The notes: generated by a model from the sequence alone, not told the origin. Shown: positions 1 to 8,028, numbered from the stretch's first letter. The stretch: DNA of 52,357 nucleotides from Candidatus Poribacteria bacterium (GCA_012267415.1 JAAXGN010000160.1:1-52357), one strand, 5' to 3'. Translations and numbers: made by a program.

Positions 1-314
1 GTTAAGGGACCTGTATACATCGGTTTCACAGGTTCCACTGTCGTTTCACGTTGTTCTACCGGTATTTTATCCCAGTGGTCACCATGTCGAACCCATTTGA
101 ATCCAGGTTCAGCAGGAGGAGGTTTGACATCAGAAATATCTACCACATTGGGTGAATTTGCTGCTTTGTTATGTGCTTCTAACTTTTTCTGTGCATCTGC
201 CAAATCGGCTGCAAGCTGCCGTATTTCTGATTGGGTATTGACCATCAAGAACACAAAAGCACCTATCAATAAGACAATGAGGATACCAAGTCCCCAGTAC
301 AATTTATTCCTCAT
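1..314 (-). CDS. Small membrane-anchored coiled-coil protein, C-terminus cut by window edge
   Basis: Reading leftward from the ATG at 314, the protein opens with MRNKLYWGLG, a hydrophobic helix (about residues 7-25), then a charged heptad-like stretch (QSEIRQLAADLADAQKKLEA), then a proline-rich part with PPPAEPGFKWV and HGDHWDKIPV. It runs off the window without a stop (104 codons seen). An AAGGAG ribosome site lies 7 bases before the start, inside the end of the upstream gene, so the two are probably translationally coupled. It looks like a single-pass inner-membrane protein with a periplasmic coiled coil. I do not recognise a family and assign no function. Confidence 0.7.
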   Translation of the reverse strand, partial: MRNKLYWGLGILIVLLIGAFVFLMVNTQSEIRQLAADLADAQKKLEAHNKAANSPNVVDISDVKPPPAEPGFKWVRHGDHWDKIPVEQRETTVEPVKPMYTGPL

Positions 315-534
315 GAATTTTACTCCTTATCGTGTTGTCATCTCGGCTATTTGCTGCGTCCAGCGGACAAGGTGGTCCACCTTTCCATGTCTCCCGCATA
401 TAATCTTTGGAGATCCTGTCAGGATTGCATTCTTGATTGATGTTTGATCGTTCACATTCGGATGTCTCTACCGCTGCGTCCAATGGACAAGGCGGACCTC
501 CTATCCAGCATTCCCGTATATAGTCTTTGGTCAT
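304..534 (-). CDS. Cys-rich duplicated-motif protein; probable C-terminal half of the gene starting at 761
   Basis: This frame carries two copies of a motif: ECNPD-(K)MTKDYIRECW-GGPPCPLDAA and ECNPD-RISKDYMRETW-GGPPCPLDAA. Repetition of the protein motif shows that the frame is translated. The first copy begins before the nominal ATG at 534, and the frame stays open upstream to about 610, reading CEPSRTENCQPF. It therefore almost certainly continues the gene at 531-761, which is offset by one base. Its TAA stop (306-304) overlaps the start of the next gene. I do not recognise the motif; the paired Cys and the upstream membrane helix suggest an exported domain. Confidence 0.6.
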   Translation of the reverse strand: MTKDYIRECWIGGPPCPLDAAVETSECERSNINQECNPDRISKDYMRETWKGGPPCPLDAANSRDDNTIRSKIHEE

Positions 535-761
535 CTTGTCAGGATTGCATTCAGGTCTAATTGGATGATAGAACGGTTGACAATTTTCTGTTCGAGATGG
601 TTCACAAATCCCCGTATTAAAGGTTCACACTGCACAGGCTCTGACGTATCGGGACGCGCTAATTTTACCCCGATACTTCCAAACGCCAATGCTGCAAGGA
701 TAAAACCATAAATAAAATATCGGATGTATTTACGATGTTTAAACTTCTTACCTCGTTTCAT
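531..761 (-). CDS. Membrane-anchored N-terminal half of the Cys-rich repeat protein (frameshifted)
   Basis: The start is well set: ATG at 761 with GGAGG at 772-768. The protein begins with a basic stretch (KRGKKFKHRKYIR), then one transmembrane helix (about residues 15-31), then SEPVQCEP. After about residue 48 the sequence loses the Cys/Pro character that the neighbouring frame has. Adding one base near 605-625, for example to the T3 or G4 run, joins QCEP to CEPSRTENCQPF in the frame of 304-534. As written it ends with an ATGA overlap at 534-531. The single-gene reading is inference; a real two-ORF overlap cannot be excluded. Confidence 0.6.
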   Translation of the reverse strand: MKRGKKFKHRKYIRYFIYGFILAALAFGSIGVKLARPDTSEPVQCEPLIRGFVNHLEQKIVNRSIIQLDLNAILTR

Positions 762-873
762 CTTGTACCTCCAAATTATATCATGAAATAGGTTAATAAT
801 CTATTATGGTTATGACAGTTTTGCTGTCGCACCATGTGCAAACAGCGACAACATCGGGACGTTCCCATTTCAC

Positions 874-1060
874 CCAGGCCGGTAGGTGCGATTTCCTAAT
901 CGCACCGGATCCTGCGCGGAAACCTTCAATGAAGAGGGTTACCCTAATCTGCTTCGTCCGAAATCTTCGCGTAGTATCCGGCAGAATGCGCGTGGTAGAA
1001 TGCGCGTATGGCATTCTACATGATTCTGCATTGATAAGGATATCGCACCTACCGGCCTGG
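874..1060. repeat. Inverted-repeat intergenic element (MITE-like)
   Basis: The ends are perfect 19-base inverted copies: CCAGGCCGGTAGGTGCGAT at 874-892 and its complement at 1042-1060. The interior also holds a nested TGCGCG/ATTCTAC hairpin region. A solitary right end followed by the same flanking sequence occurs at 8366-8420, so this is a dispersed element. No coding capacity or target duplication was identified. Confidence 0.75.
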
Positions 1061-1318
1061 TGAAATCAAAATTATCCGATTATTTTTTAATCTTCATTTA
1101 GTTTGTGCTGATATACTTCCAAGTCAGTATGTGATACCCTCTATAATTAATGACACAGTTTCGACCTAAAAAGGGTGCAAGTGAAGAAAAAAATCTTCAT
1201 CTAAACTTTTAGTCAAAACGGGCCGAATCACGTCATCCCACGCGAAAGTTATATGTTTAGAATTGGGTCTCATCAATGGGGTACAGAGAAGTCCAATGAA
1301 GGATACATGTTGTCCAAA

Positions 1319-1345
1319 GAAGCACAATCAAGATGAATGTGCTAC
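1319..1345. repeat. Dispersed hairpin repeat, family AGCACAATC
   Basis: The sequence begins GAAGCACAATC and ends GAATGTGCTAC, forming an imperfect hairpin with AGCACA pairing with TGTGCT. Related copies lie at 1404-1431, 3024-3052, 3107-3135 and, inverted, 42230-42256. Confidence 0.7.
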
Positions 1346-1403
1346 GGCAATACACGATGTTTGATGTACGGAGAGGTGTAATGATGGAGGAATGTTTTAG
1401 AAA

Positions 1404-1431
1404 GAAGCACAATCAAGACTGAATGTGCTAC
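1404..1431. repeat. Dispersed hairpin repeat, family AGCACAATC
   Basis: Second copy of the same repeat, 59 bases after the first, with a one-base difference in the loop. The pair is not regularly spaced with further copies, so it is not a CRISPR array. Confidence 0.7.
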
Positions 1432-1453
1432 AGACACCATGACACATTTTTTC

Positions 1454-1482
1454 TTGACAAATTAAAAGATGTAACTTAGTAT
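1454..1482 (+). promoter_or_regulatory. Candidate sigma-70 promoter for the dockerin/YWTD gene
   Basis: TTGACA at 1454-1459 is followed after 17 bases by TAGTAT (4 of 6 consensus matches), with further TATATA-like sequence just downstream. It lies about 90 bases before the start codon at 1571. The -35 is perfect and the -10 imperfect. Confidence 0.45.
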
Positions 1483-1570
1483 ATATTTTAGGTCAATCTA
1501 TCCGTGTGACTCACACTCACTTATCATGAAGACGCAGAATCAGAAACAATGTATAACAGGAGATCTTATT

Positions 1571-2641
1571 TTGAAAACAACGAAGAAGTTAGCTGGCGGA
1601 ATTCTCATAATTTCCTTACTCGGATTACTTTCGTCCTTAGCCATAGCTCAAGACCCAGTCGATCCTTTACCCGAAGATATCAACAATGATGGGGTTGTAG
1701 ATATCCGTGACCTTGTGCTCGTTGCCAACGCCATCGGACAAACGGTCGATGATTCTGCTGAACAGAATCCTGATGCTACTGGGGATGGCGTTGTGAATGT
1801 ACTTGACCTTGTTCGAGTCGCTAGCCGTTTTGGGGCAACAGCAATGCCAACGTTTGCTGTGAGAAAACTATATTGGGGTGATGTCGGTACGAATCTGATC
1901 CAACGTGCGGATCCGGATGGTTCAAATGTTGAAACTGTTTTCTCAGATGTCGCACCATGGGATTTAGAATTAGATGTTGAGAATGGAAAAATCTATTGGT
2001 TAAGTTGGAGAAACAGACGTTTATGTAGAGGAAACTTAAACGGTACAGGATTTGAAGTACTCGCAACTGGATTCACGGGAGAAGAACTTGAACTAGACCT
2101 GCGAGCAGGGAAAATCTACTGGTCAGGGAGCGGCAAACTCGAACGATCTAATTTGGACGGTTCTGATAGAGAGGTAATTATTTCTGATTCTCCTAAACCT
2201 GATGGGATTGCTCTTGATTTAGATGCTGGTAAGTTATACTTCACAGATACTTATTGGGAGTTCACAAATCCTTTAGCAGGTACAATTCAAAAGTCTAATC
2301 TTGATGGAACAGATAGAGAAGTACTCGTGAGGGATTTAAAGCACCCACAAGGACTTAATTTAGACCTTCGAAATGGTAAGATGTATTGGACACATTGGCA
2401 TTCTGGTACTGGACTCTATCGTGCAAATATAGATGGTTCAAACGTTGAGCAGATAGTCCCTGGATATACTGGATTAGCAGGTACTTCTATTGACTTTGTG
2501 AATAATAAGATTTACTGGACAGATTTTGGGAGCGACAAAATACTACGTGCTAATTTAGATGGGTCTGAGGTAGAAGAAGTTATTACAGAAGGTTTGAGAG
2601 AACCCTTAGTAATCGTCTTGGATATTGCACCTGTCAATTAG
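1571..2641 (+). CDS. Secreted dockerin-type EF-hand plus YWTD beta-propeller protein
   Basis: I chose the TTG at 1571 because AGGAG (1558-1562) sits 8 bases before it and the product then starts with a normal signal peptide (KTTKK, a hydrophobic core, then SLAIAQ). An in-frame ATG at 1526 would add 15 residues ahead of that signal. Mature sequence: two calcium-binding dockerin/EF-hand loops (DINNDGVVDIRDLVLVANAI and DATGDGVVNVLDL), then six LDL-receptor-class-B YWTD repeats (KLYWGD, KIYWLS, KIYWSG, KLYFTD, KMYWTH, KIYWTD, each followed by NLDGS-like turns), enough for one six-bladed propeller. Family knowledge: such propellers bind protein or glycan ligands. No catalytic domain is present. 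The type I dockerin-like repeats need not imply a cellulosome. Confidence 0.85.
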   Translation: MKTTKKLAGGILIISLLGLLSSLAIAQDPVDPLPEDINNDGVVDIRDLVLVANAIGQTVDDSAEQNPDATGDGVVNVLDLVRVASRFGATAMPTFAVRKLYWGDVGTNLIQRADPDGSNVETVFSDVAPWDLELDVENGKIYWLSWRNRRLCRGNLNGTGFEVLATGFTGEELELDLRAGKIYWSGSGKLERSNLDGSDREVIISDSPKPDGIALDLDAGKLYFTDTYWEFTNPLAGTIQKSNLDGTDREVLVRDLKHPQGLNLDLRNGKMYWTHWHSGTGLYRANIDGSNVEQIVPGYTGLAGTSIDFVNNKIYWTDFGSDKILRANLDGSEVEEVITEGLREPLVIVLDIAPVN

Positions 2642-2676
2642 GTATGCAATTCTTGCTTTGATAGATTCGTAGATAG

Positions 2677-2823
2677 TATGTTCGCAGGAGCATCGGTTCC
2701 ACAGGAGAAAACCCCGCAGATGTCAACGGTGACGGTTCGGTTAATGTGCTGGATTTAGTGTTAGTCGGGAATGCTATCGGTAAGACTGCTTCTGCACCTA
2801 CTCTGTTGAAACAGATGGAATAA
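2677..2823 (+). pseudogene. Orphan dockerin-module fragment
   Basis: An open stretch with no start codon or ribosome site encodes STGENPADVNGDGSVNVLDL and then VLVGNAIGK before a TAA. It is a duplicate of the dockerin repeat of the preceding gene type, probably the 3' end of a deleted secreted protein. Confidence 0.6.
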
Positions 2824-2840
2824 CATTAACACCACCCTCT

Positions 2841-2956
2841 TAGTCCCGTAGGGACGATATGTGGAGAACAAAGACGTTAGATAAACATATTGTCCCTACG
2901 GGACTAATGGGGTCTTGTTAGACCGTGTTCTATAAACATATCGTCCCTACGGGACT
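2841..2956. repeat. Cluster of three GTCCCGTAGGGAC palindromes
   Basis: Copies are at 2841-2861 (TAGTCCCGTAGGGACGATAT), 2885-2907 (inverted, with one change) and 2935-2956 (inverted). The core GTCCC-GTA-GGGAC can form a tight hairpin. The same element occurs at 8029-8197 and 49786-49859. Confidence 0.75.
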
Positions 2957-3023
2957 TGAGAAACTCTCTGTCATCCTTAATTGCTCTTCTTACTACAAAA
3001 TGCATCTTTGATTAGACGTATTG

Positions 3024-3135
3024 GTAGCACAATCAAGGATGAATGTGCTACAGACTGACAAAATCATATTCAAAGCACGGACCTTTTCGCGAGGGATGAC
3101 TGGGGCGTAGCACAATCAAGGATGAATGTGCTACA
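3024..3135. repeat. Two AGCACAATC hairpin repeats
   Basis: Copies at 3024-3052 and 3107-3135 are identical over the core GTAGCACAATCAAGGATGAA followed by TGTGCTACA. The second ends 7 bases before the stop codon of the convergent minus-strand gene and could act as its terminator hairpin, though no T-run is evident. Confidence 0.65.
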
Positions 3136-3141
3136 ACTCTC

Positions 3142-4992
3142 TCACTTAAGTCCTCTTTTCTGATATAGGGATGGTCTAAAACGGGTATGCTTATGTGCGT
3201 CTTTCTCATAGGTAAATGAAAGAACATCTAAAATTTCAGCACGTGTTATATTCTTGCGGTCTACTTTCTTACTAAAATCCTGCTCAACATAGTCAAACGT
3301 CTTTTTTGGATGTATACGTTTTTCTGCTAATTCAGTTATATGGTAGAGTGTGGGTATATAGTCACTCTGAAGACGATATGCGTGTTCTAATGAAATAGTT
3401 GCCTTGTTAAATCTTCCTGTTTTGCCGAGAGTCCATCCGAGTATATCGTGGGATGAAGCAACAAAAGGATTCTGTATGACCGATGCATACGCCAAACTCA
3501 ATGACAGTTTAGGTTTCTGTTGGTATCCATCAGAGTAGAGTTCAGCAAGATTGCTGTATGCTTGGGATTCTTTTGGTGCTATACCTATCGCTTTCACATA
3601 AGTGTCATGCGCTTTATCAAATTGTCCTATACGTCTATAACACATTCCGAGCGCGTTGAAAATCTTGTAGTCAGAGGATTTTTGCTCATCTTCCCCAATA
3701 CTACTTGATGAAAAAGATGCCTCAGCAACAAAGAGTTGATAGGGTTGTATCTCCCGAGCTGCTAAGTAATACTCGTAAGATTCGATTGCATGCGCATACT
3801 GTTTCTCCTGAAAATACGCATCTCCTAAGTATTTGTATAACTTCGGATCAATGTTCTTTACGCCTACTACAAAACCGAGTTCTTCTATCGCTTTGCGGTA
3901 GTTCCCCTGTTGAATGTATAGACTTCCCGTTGCAAGATAGTCTTCTGGATTCTTGAGATATGTCAACTCCAGATTAGGAGCATAAGGAGAACGCGGCATT
4001 CTTTGGACCTGGGAATACACAAGTGCCATAGTTGCACCTAAAAGTAGACTTAGCAAAACAAGGTATAAACGACCGCGCAGTAACCAACGTTTTGATAGAT
4101 ACATGTCCGGTCTTAGCACGAGCGCGTAGAAACTCGGTCTATGGCTGCTATCTTCCTGATTGTAGACAACGAGAGATGTGTTTGGAACGAGCACGGGAAG
4201 AACAGGGGTGGTTGTTGTTCTACCCGTTTGTTCTATCGTTGGTTCAGCATCATCGTCCTCAATATATTCATCTGCATCAGAAGATGTTGATTCTACATCA
4301 TCTGATTCAAGTTCTGAACCTGTTTCTTGTGTAATTCTCTTTCTATCTTCTAAATCTGTGGCTGCAGCCACTTCATCATCTGGCACGTTTTCTTCTTCAA
4401 TTATACCTGTCGGTTCAGGTAAACTCTCATCAGTTGTATCAGAATCGGACGTAGTCTGAAGTCTATCGTTTTCATCTGAACTATCAGTAGCTGCTGTCTC
4501 GTCAGAACGCAGGATAGGCGTTTGCTCAGAATCTGTCTCAGTTTCAGCCTCTTGATACGATTGGTTACTTTCTTCGTCTGTCTCCGCTACACTGTTATCA
4601 GGATGCCGTCTGTATATCAGGTCTATACTTTTCTGGATTTCTCTTCGGGTCAGTGGGGATAATTCCGAAGCTAGCAACGTCTCCAATGTCGGTAGTGCAG
4701 CTAAGGTCCCAATGTTTCCAAGTGCATCAATGAGACTCCAACGGGTCAGATCGCTGTCCTCTTTTCTCAAAGCATCTTCGAGTGCGGATGTAGCTTTAGC
4801 GTAGTTAGAGTGTTGCAGCGCGTTTGCTGCCTCTCTTCTCACCCCAGGGGCAGGATCAGAAAGCGCATCTATTAGACAGTGATATGCCTGTTCTGTACCA
4901 ATGTCTGCAATTTCAACAACTGCGGCTCTACGGGTAGCGATGGGTTGAGAGGTATCTCTAATGAGTTGTGTAAGTTTTTCAAGAGTTGCCAT
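3142..4992 (-). CDS. HEAT-repeat / acidic linker / transmembrane / TPR protein
   Basis: The 616-residue protein has three visible parts. Residues 1-130 are HEAT-type helical repeats (IATRRAAVVEIADIGTEQA; DPAPGVRREAANALQ; LTRWSLIDALGNIGT). Residues 135-260 are a very acidic Ser/Thr/Glu/Asp low-complexity linker. One transmembrane helix lies at about 308-328 (LYLVLLSLLLGATMALVYSQ). Residues 345-580 are TPR repeats (ATGSLYIQQGNYRKAIEELG; NALGMCYRRIGQFDKAHDTY). With the N-terminus in the cytoplasm, the HEAT part would be inside and the TPRs outside. It probably acts as a scaffold; there are no catalytic residues. The next gene downstream in its direction is none of its pathway, and it has its own promoter at 5023-5051. 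Confidence 0.8.
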   Translation of the reverse strand: MATLEKLTQLIRDTSQPIATRRAAVVEIADIGTEQAYHCLIDALSDPAPGVRREAANALQHSNYAKATSALEDALRKEDSDLTRWSLIDALGNIGTLAALPTLETLLASELSPLTRREIQKSIDLIYRRHPDNSVAETDEESNQSYQEAETETDSEQTPILRSDETAATDSSDENDRLQTTSDSDTTDESLPEPTGIIEEENVPDDEVAAATDLEDRKRITQETGSELESDDVESTSSDADEYIEDDDAEPTIEQTGRTTTTPVLPVLVPNTSLVVYNQEDSSHRPSFYALVLRPDMYLSKRWLLRGRLYLVLLSLLLGATMALVYSQVQRMPRSPYAPNLELTYLKNPEDYLATGSLYIQQGNYRKAIEELGFVVGVKNIDPKLYKYLGDAYFQEKQYAHAIESYEYYLAAREIQPYQLFVAEASFSSSSIGEDEQKSSDYKIFNALGMCYRRIGQFDKAHDTYVKAIGIAPKESQAYSNLAELYSDGYQQKPKLSLSLAYASVIQNPFVASSHDILGWTLGKTGRFNKATISLEHAYRLQSDYIPTLYHITELAEKRIHPKKTFDYVEQDFSKKVDRKNITRAEILDVLSFTYEKDAHKHTRFRPSLYQKRGLK

Positions 4993-5022
4993 CGTTAAAA
5001 ACTTCTGTTTATTTGAGTATTC

Positions 5023-5051
5023 ATTATAACTGTAATTCTGATTTTATACAA
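5023..5051 (-). promoter_or_regulatory. Sigma-70 promoter for the HEAT-TPR gene
   Basis: On the minus strand: TTGTAT (5051-5046), a 17-base spacer, TATAAT (5028-5023), about 30 bases before the ATG at 4992. The -10 is perfect and the spacing ideal. Confidence 0.6.
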
Positions 5052-5110
5052 CTTGCCAATAATAAAAACGTGATATGATAGGATTTGATACAAACTAAAG
5101 GAAATGAAAT

Positions 5111-5156
5111 GTATAAAAACAAAGAGACCAACCTGTATGAGAAAGGTTGGTCTCTT
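5111..5156 (-). terminator. Intrinsic terminator of the tRNA unit
   Basis: A perfect 13-base stem (AAGAGACCAACCT at 5122-5134 with its complement at 5144-5156) is followed, reading minus, by TTTGTTTTTAT. It lies 13 bases after the tRNA-Glu 3' end. Confidence 0.85.
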
Positions 5157-5168
5157 CGGGTGAGTTAA

Positions 5169-5243
5169 TACCCCCGACGAGATTTGAACTCGTGTCGCCG
5201 CCGTGAAAGGGCGGTGTCCTTGGCCAGGCTAGACGACGGGGGC
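5169..5243 (-). tRNA. tRNA-Glu (anticodon TTC)
   Basis: The minus strand gives acceptor GCCCCCG, the anticodon stem CCGCC / GGCGG around loop CTTTCAC (anticodon TTC), the T-arm GAGTTCAAATCTC, and a closing CGGGGGT with discriminator A. The last acceptor pair is G-U. CCA is not encoded. Confidence 0.95.
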
Positions 5244-5255
5244 TTATAGATTGTA

Positions 5256-5328
5256 TGAGCCGTACAGGAGTCGAACCTGTGACCACCTGATTAAAAGTCA
5301 GATGCTCTACCAGCTGAGCTAACGGCTC
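5256..5328 (-). tRNA. tRNA-Lys (anticodon TTT)
   Basis: The minus strand gives a perfect 7-bp acceptor GAGCCGT / ACGGCTC, D-arm AGCTCAGCTGGTAGAGC, anticodon stem CTGAC / ATCAG around anticodon TTT, and T-loop GGTTCGACTCC. It precedes tRNA-Glu by 12 bases in one transcript. Confidence 0.96.
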
Positions 5329-5345
5329 AAAATTCACAATATATT

Positions 5346-5374
5346 ATTATATATTCTTTTAGTTAGAATGTCAA
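5346..5374 (-). promoter_or_regulatory. Perfect consensus promoter for tRNA-Lys/tRNA-Glu
   Basis: Minus strand TTGACA (5374-5369), 17-base spacer, TATAAT (5351-5346). The predicted start is about ten bases before the tRNA-Lys 5' end. It shows that the organism's main sigma factor uses the standard sequence. Confidence 0.9.
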
Positions 5375-5447
5375 GTTAAAATGCAATTATATGAAAAGGT
5401 TCTCTATCAACAGATGAAGATTAAGATATAAATTGGGTAATATCTTG

Positions 5448-5531
5448 ACGGGCAATGAATTGCCCTACTACGAACACGCCCGTTTAATTCAGAATACCAA
5501 ACGGTATTCTGACAGGCAATTCATTGCCCGT
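5448..5531. repeat. Inverted repeat with GGGCAATGAATTGCCC palindrome
   Basis: GGGCAATGAATTGCCC (near 5451) and GGCAATTCATTGCCC (near 5516) form both small hairpins and a larger inverted repeat; the interior contains a second palindrome, ACCAAACGGTATTC. A single copy of the core recurs at 51415-51430. It lies downstream of purA. Confidence 0.65.
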
Positions 5532-5577
5532 CGATTATCCAAAAGATTCTTCAATCTTCCTACGCTGTATAACACGT

Positions 5578-6858
5578 CTACCAGAGTGACCTGCCTAATG
5601 TTACAATTTGTTCTCTATCTGGACCGACGGAGATAATGGGAATTGGAACATTAAGGTAATCTGATACATATTTGATGTAATCTTGTGTCGTCTTTGGAAT
5701 ATCTTGAGCAGAACGTGCTTCAGTCAACGGTTCTTGCCATCCAGGTAATGTTTCGTATATGGGTTCACATTCCTCTAATACTTTTAAACTACTGGGGAAC
5801 GTGGTCATGATTTTCCCTTTATATCGGTATGCGGTACATACCTGTATATCGGTAAGTGTATCAAAAACATCAAGTTTTGTCAGAGCAATGGCGGTTAATC
5901 CGTTAATGTGTGAAGCATATTTGAGTGCGACGAGATCGAGCCATCCACACCTTCTGGGTCTCTGTGTTGTGGCCCCGTATTCCTTGCCGATATTTCGGAT
6001 TTCCTCATCTAAATCTGGTGGCATTTCAGTAGGAAATGGACCTCCCCCAACGCGCGTGACATAGGCTTTTGAAACACCTAATACTTGATCGATTCCCTTG
6101 GGTCCTATGCCGAGACCGGTGCAAACTGCGCCTGCTGTACAGTTTGACGAAGTTACATACGGATATGTACCGAAGTCGATATCAAGCATTGTTCCCTGTG
6201 CACCTTCAAATAAGATCCTCTTTTCAGTTGCAAGTGCTTCGTGCATGAAAGCAACAGTATCCGTGACATAAGGTGCGATTCGCTCAGCATACTGATAGTA
6301 AGTGTCAATTAAGTCATTACGCGTGATACCACCCGTTTGAAGAGCATCCGTTTTAGTTTCAAGATTGTAATCAATTTTTTTCTGGAAAGCATCGAATTCC
6401 AATAGATCGCCAACACGAATGCCAGCGTATCGATTCATCTTATCGGAATATGTAGGACCGATTCCACGCGAGGTCGTACCGATTTTAGTTGAACTTCCCA
6501 TCTGTTCCCACTGTTCAACAAGTTTGTGATACGGCATAATGAGATGGGCACGATCACTTATCTTCAGATTCTCACTGCTAACATCAACGCCCTTTTCCTC
6601 TAAACCATCAATTTCACGTAATAGCGTTTCCAAATTGATGACGACTCCGTTCCCGATGACATTTACTGTGTTCTGTCTGAGAATACCTGATGGTATCAAA
6701 TGAAGTATAAAGGTCTTGTCACCCAGAACGATTGTATGTCCAGCATTGTCACCGCCTTGATAACGTGCGACGACATCTGCATGTTCAGCGAACACATCAG
6801 TCAGTTTTCCTTTACTTTCATCACCCCATTGGGCACCTAAGATAACGATGTTTGACAT
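5578..6858 (-). CDS. purA: Adenylosuccinate synthetase
   Basis: Catalyses IMP + aspartate + GTP to adenylosuccinate, the first committed step of AMP synthesis, in the cytoplasm. The 426-residue length is normal. Visible landmarks: ILGAQWGDESKGKLTD at the N-terminus, DNAGHTIV, GIGPTYSDKMNRYAGIRVGD, FEGAQGTMLDIDFGTYPYVT, SSNCTAGAVCTGLGIGP, and RPRRCGWLDLVALKYA. The GTP-loop reads GDESKGK where the family nearly always has GDEGKGK, so one Gly is Ser. The start is the first ATG before ILGAQWG. It stands alone, between the tRNAs and the ribosomal-protein operon on the same strand. Confidence 0.97.
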   Translation of the reverse strand: MSNIVILGAQWGDESKGKLTDVFAEHADVVARYQGGDNAGHTIVLGDKTFILHLIPSGILRQNTVNVIGNGVVINLETLLREIDGLEEKGVDVSSENLKISDRAHLIMPYHKLVEQWEQMGSSTKIGTTSRGIGPTYSDKMNRYAGIRVGDLLEFDAFQKKIDYNLETKTDALQTGGITRNDLIDTYYQYAERIAPYVTDTVAFMHEALATEKRILFEGAQGTMLDIDFGTYPYVTSSNCTAGAVCTGLGIGPKGIDQVLGVSKAYVTRVGGGPFPTEMPPDLDEEIRNIGKEYGATTQRPRRCGWLDLVALKYASHINGLTAIALTKLDVFDTLTDIQVCTAYRYKGKIMTTFPSSLKVLEECEPIYETLPGWQEPLTEARSAQDIPKTTQDYIKYVSDYLNVPIPIISVGPDREQIVTLGRSLW

Positions 6859-7005
6859 ATAGAACCTATCTGATTAAAAGTTGCGATTCAGAGTCAGTTT
6901 CTACAGAAAATTGCATCAACAAGTAGAAACCTCGTCAATAAAATGGTCAATATACGGTCAATCTAATAGGGAAAGTGGGTTTCGGCGTGTGCTTGTCCGC
7001 GAGGA

Positions 7006-7401
7006 CTAACGTTTGGAGAATTGGAATCTGGCTCGGGCACCCTTCTGTCCATATTTCTTTCGTTCTACCATCCGCGGGTCGCGTGTTAAGAACCCACCTT
7101 TTTTGAGGGTAGGTTTTAATGATTCATCAGCTTTAACGAGTGCACGTGCAAGACCGTGTGAAATAGCACCTGCCTGACCCGTATTTCCGCCGCCACGTAC
7201 ATTTACATGAACAGCAAATTCTCCACCCCGTTCAACATGCTCTATGGGGCGTCGGGCGGCTTGGACATGGTCAGCACGATCAAAATACTCGTCAATCGGT
7301 TTTTTGTTAACGATAATCCCAGCGTCACTACCAGGGATAATCCTGACTCGGGCAACAGATGTTTTTCTGCGACCTGTACCCCAATATTGTTCATTAGCCA
7401 T
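7006..7401 (-). CDS. rpsI: 30S ribosomal protein S9
   Basis: A 131-residue small-subunit protein: MANEQYWGTGRRKTSVARVR at the start, a GGGNTGQAGAISHGLARAL core, and a basic tail ending KKYGQKGARARFQFSKR, the family's conserved C-terminus that reaches the P-site tRNA. I chose the ATG at 7401, which has GAGG 6 bases upstream; a TTG at 7413 would add four residues. It follows rplM by 15 bases in the classic rplM-rpsI operon. Confidence 0.97.
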   Translation of the reverse strand: MANEQYWGTGRRKTSVARVRIIPGSDAGIIVNKKPIDEYFDRADHVQAARRPIEHVERGGEFAVHVNVRGGGNTGQAGAISHGLARALVKADESLKPTLKKGGFLTRDPRMVERKKYGQKGARARFQFSKR

Positions 7402-7416
7402 AAACTTCCTCAACAG

Positions 7417-7854
7417 TTAGAATGTTAAGACTTCTGGTTCCTGTGCTTGATGTGGATGGTTTGGACCTGTGTATACTCTTAACCCCTTCATGAGTTTTGC
7501 TCCCAGACTGTTCTTCGGCACCATCCCTTTAACCGCAGCTGTAATAATAAACTCTGGACTTCGTTCCATCTGTTCGGTGTAAGTACGATATCTATCACCA
7601 CCAGGATAACCGCTATGTCGGAAATATGTCTTCTGTTGAGCCTTATTCCCGGTAACAACGACCTTTTCGGCGTTAATCACAGCGACACGATACCCCAAAT
7701 CCGCGTGTGGTGTAAACATCGGGTCGTGTTTACCCCTTAATACTTGTGCGATTTGAGATGCTAATCTACCAAGTACCTTACCATCAGCATCTACAAGATA
7801 CCATTTTACCTGTTTGTCTGATTTTGGGAAGGGGGTTTTTGTTTTCAATACCAT
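7417..7854 (-). CDS. rplM: 50S ribosomal protein L13
   Basis: A 145-residue large-subunit protein with the family hallmarks WYLVDADGKVLGRLASQIAQ, LRGKHDPMFTPHADLG, VINAEKVVVTGNK, YRHSGYPGG-like (FRHSGYPGG), and KGMVPKNSLGAKLMKGLRVY. First gene of the operon with rpsI; transcribed from a perfect promoter at 7918-7946. Confidence 0.97.
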   Translation of the reverse strand: MVLKTKTPFPKSDKQVKWYLVDADGKVLGRLASQIAQVLRGKHDPMFTPHADLGYRVAVINAEKVVVTGNKAQQKTYFRHSGYPGGDRYRTYTEQMERSPEFIITAAVKGMVPKNSLGAKLMKGLRVYTGPNHPHQAQEPEVLTF

Positions 7855-7917
7855 AATTCATAACCTTAATACATAATTCTACAATTCATCAGGGATAATT
7901 TAAAAAATAACACTACT

Positions 7918-7946
7918 ATTATACTATAAACTGTGTGGTTTGTCAA
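7918..7946 (-). promoter_or_regulatory. Perfect consensus promoter of rplM-rpsI
   Basis: Minus strand TTGACA (7946-7941), 17-base spacer, TATAAT (7923-7918); about 65 bases before the rplM ATG, leaving a leader that could carry autoregulation, although I see no clear structure in it. Confidence 0.9.
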
Positions 7947-8028
7947 AATTATTCTTATGGTGGGGTGCGTAACTTTTTTGGCACAATGTCTGACATTATG
8001 GTGATTGACAGGATAGGTGTTGTATTCT

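Larger units (their letters stand above)
762..1570. other. Long gene-free stretch holding repeats
   Basis: No convincing coding sequence is present. It contains a 187-base inverted-repeat unit (874-1060), a following A/T-rich tail of a kind that recurs at 8390-8420 and 20790-20815, two copies of the GAAGCACAATC hairpin repeat, and a candidate promoter for the dockerin gene. Short open frames over the inverted repeat lack ribosome sites and are mirror images of the repeat. Confidence 0.6.

Noticed and set aside
775..803. TGATATAAT as extended -10 promoter for the gene at 761
   Set aside because: The transcription start would fall on the ribosome site itself, leaving no usable leader, and no -35 is present.
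793..1063. Overlapping open frames on both strands over the inverted repeat
   Set aside because: They mirror the repeat arms and have no ribosome site or recognisable protein character.
5095..5337. 80-codon minus-strand frame across the two tRNA genes
   Set aside because: It runs through both tRNAs and the terminator; chance frame.
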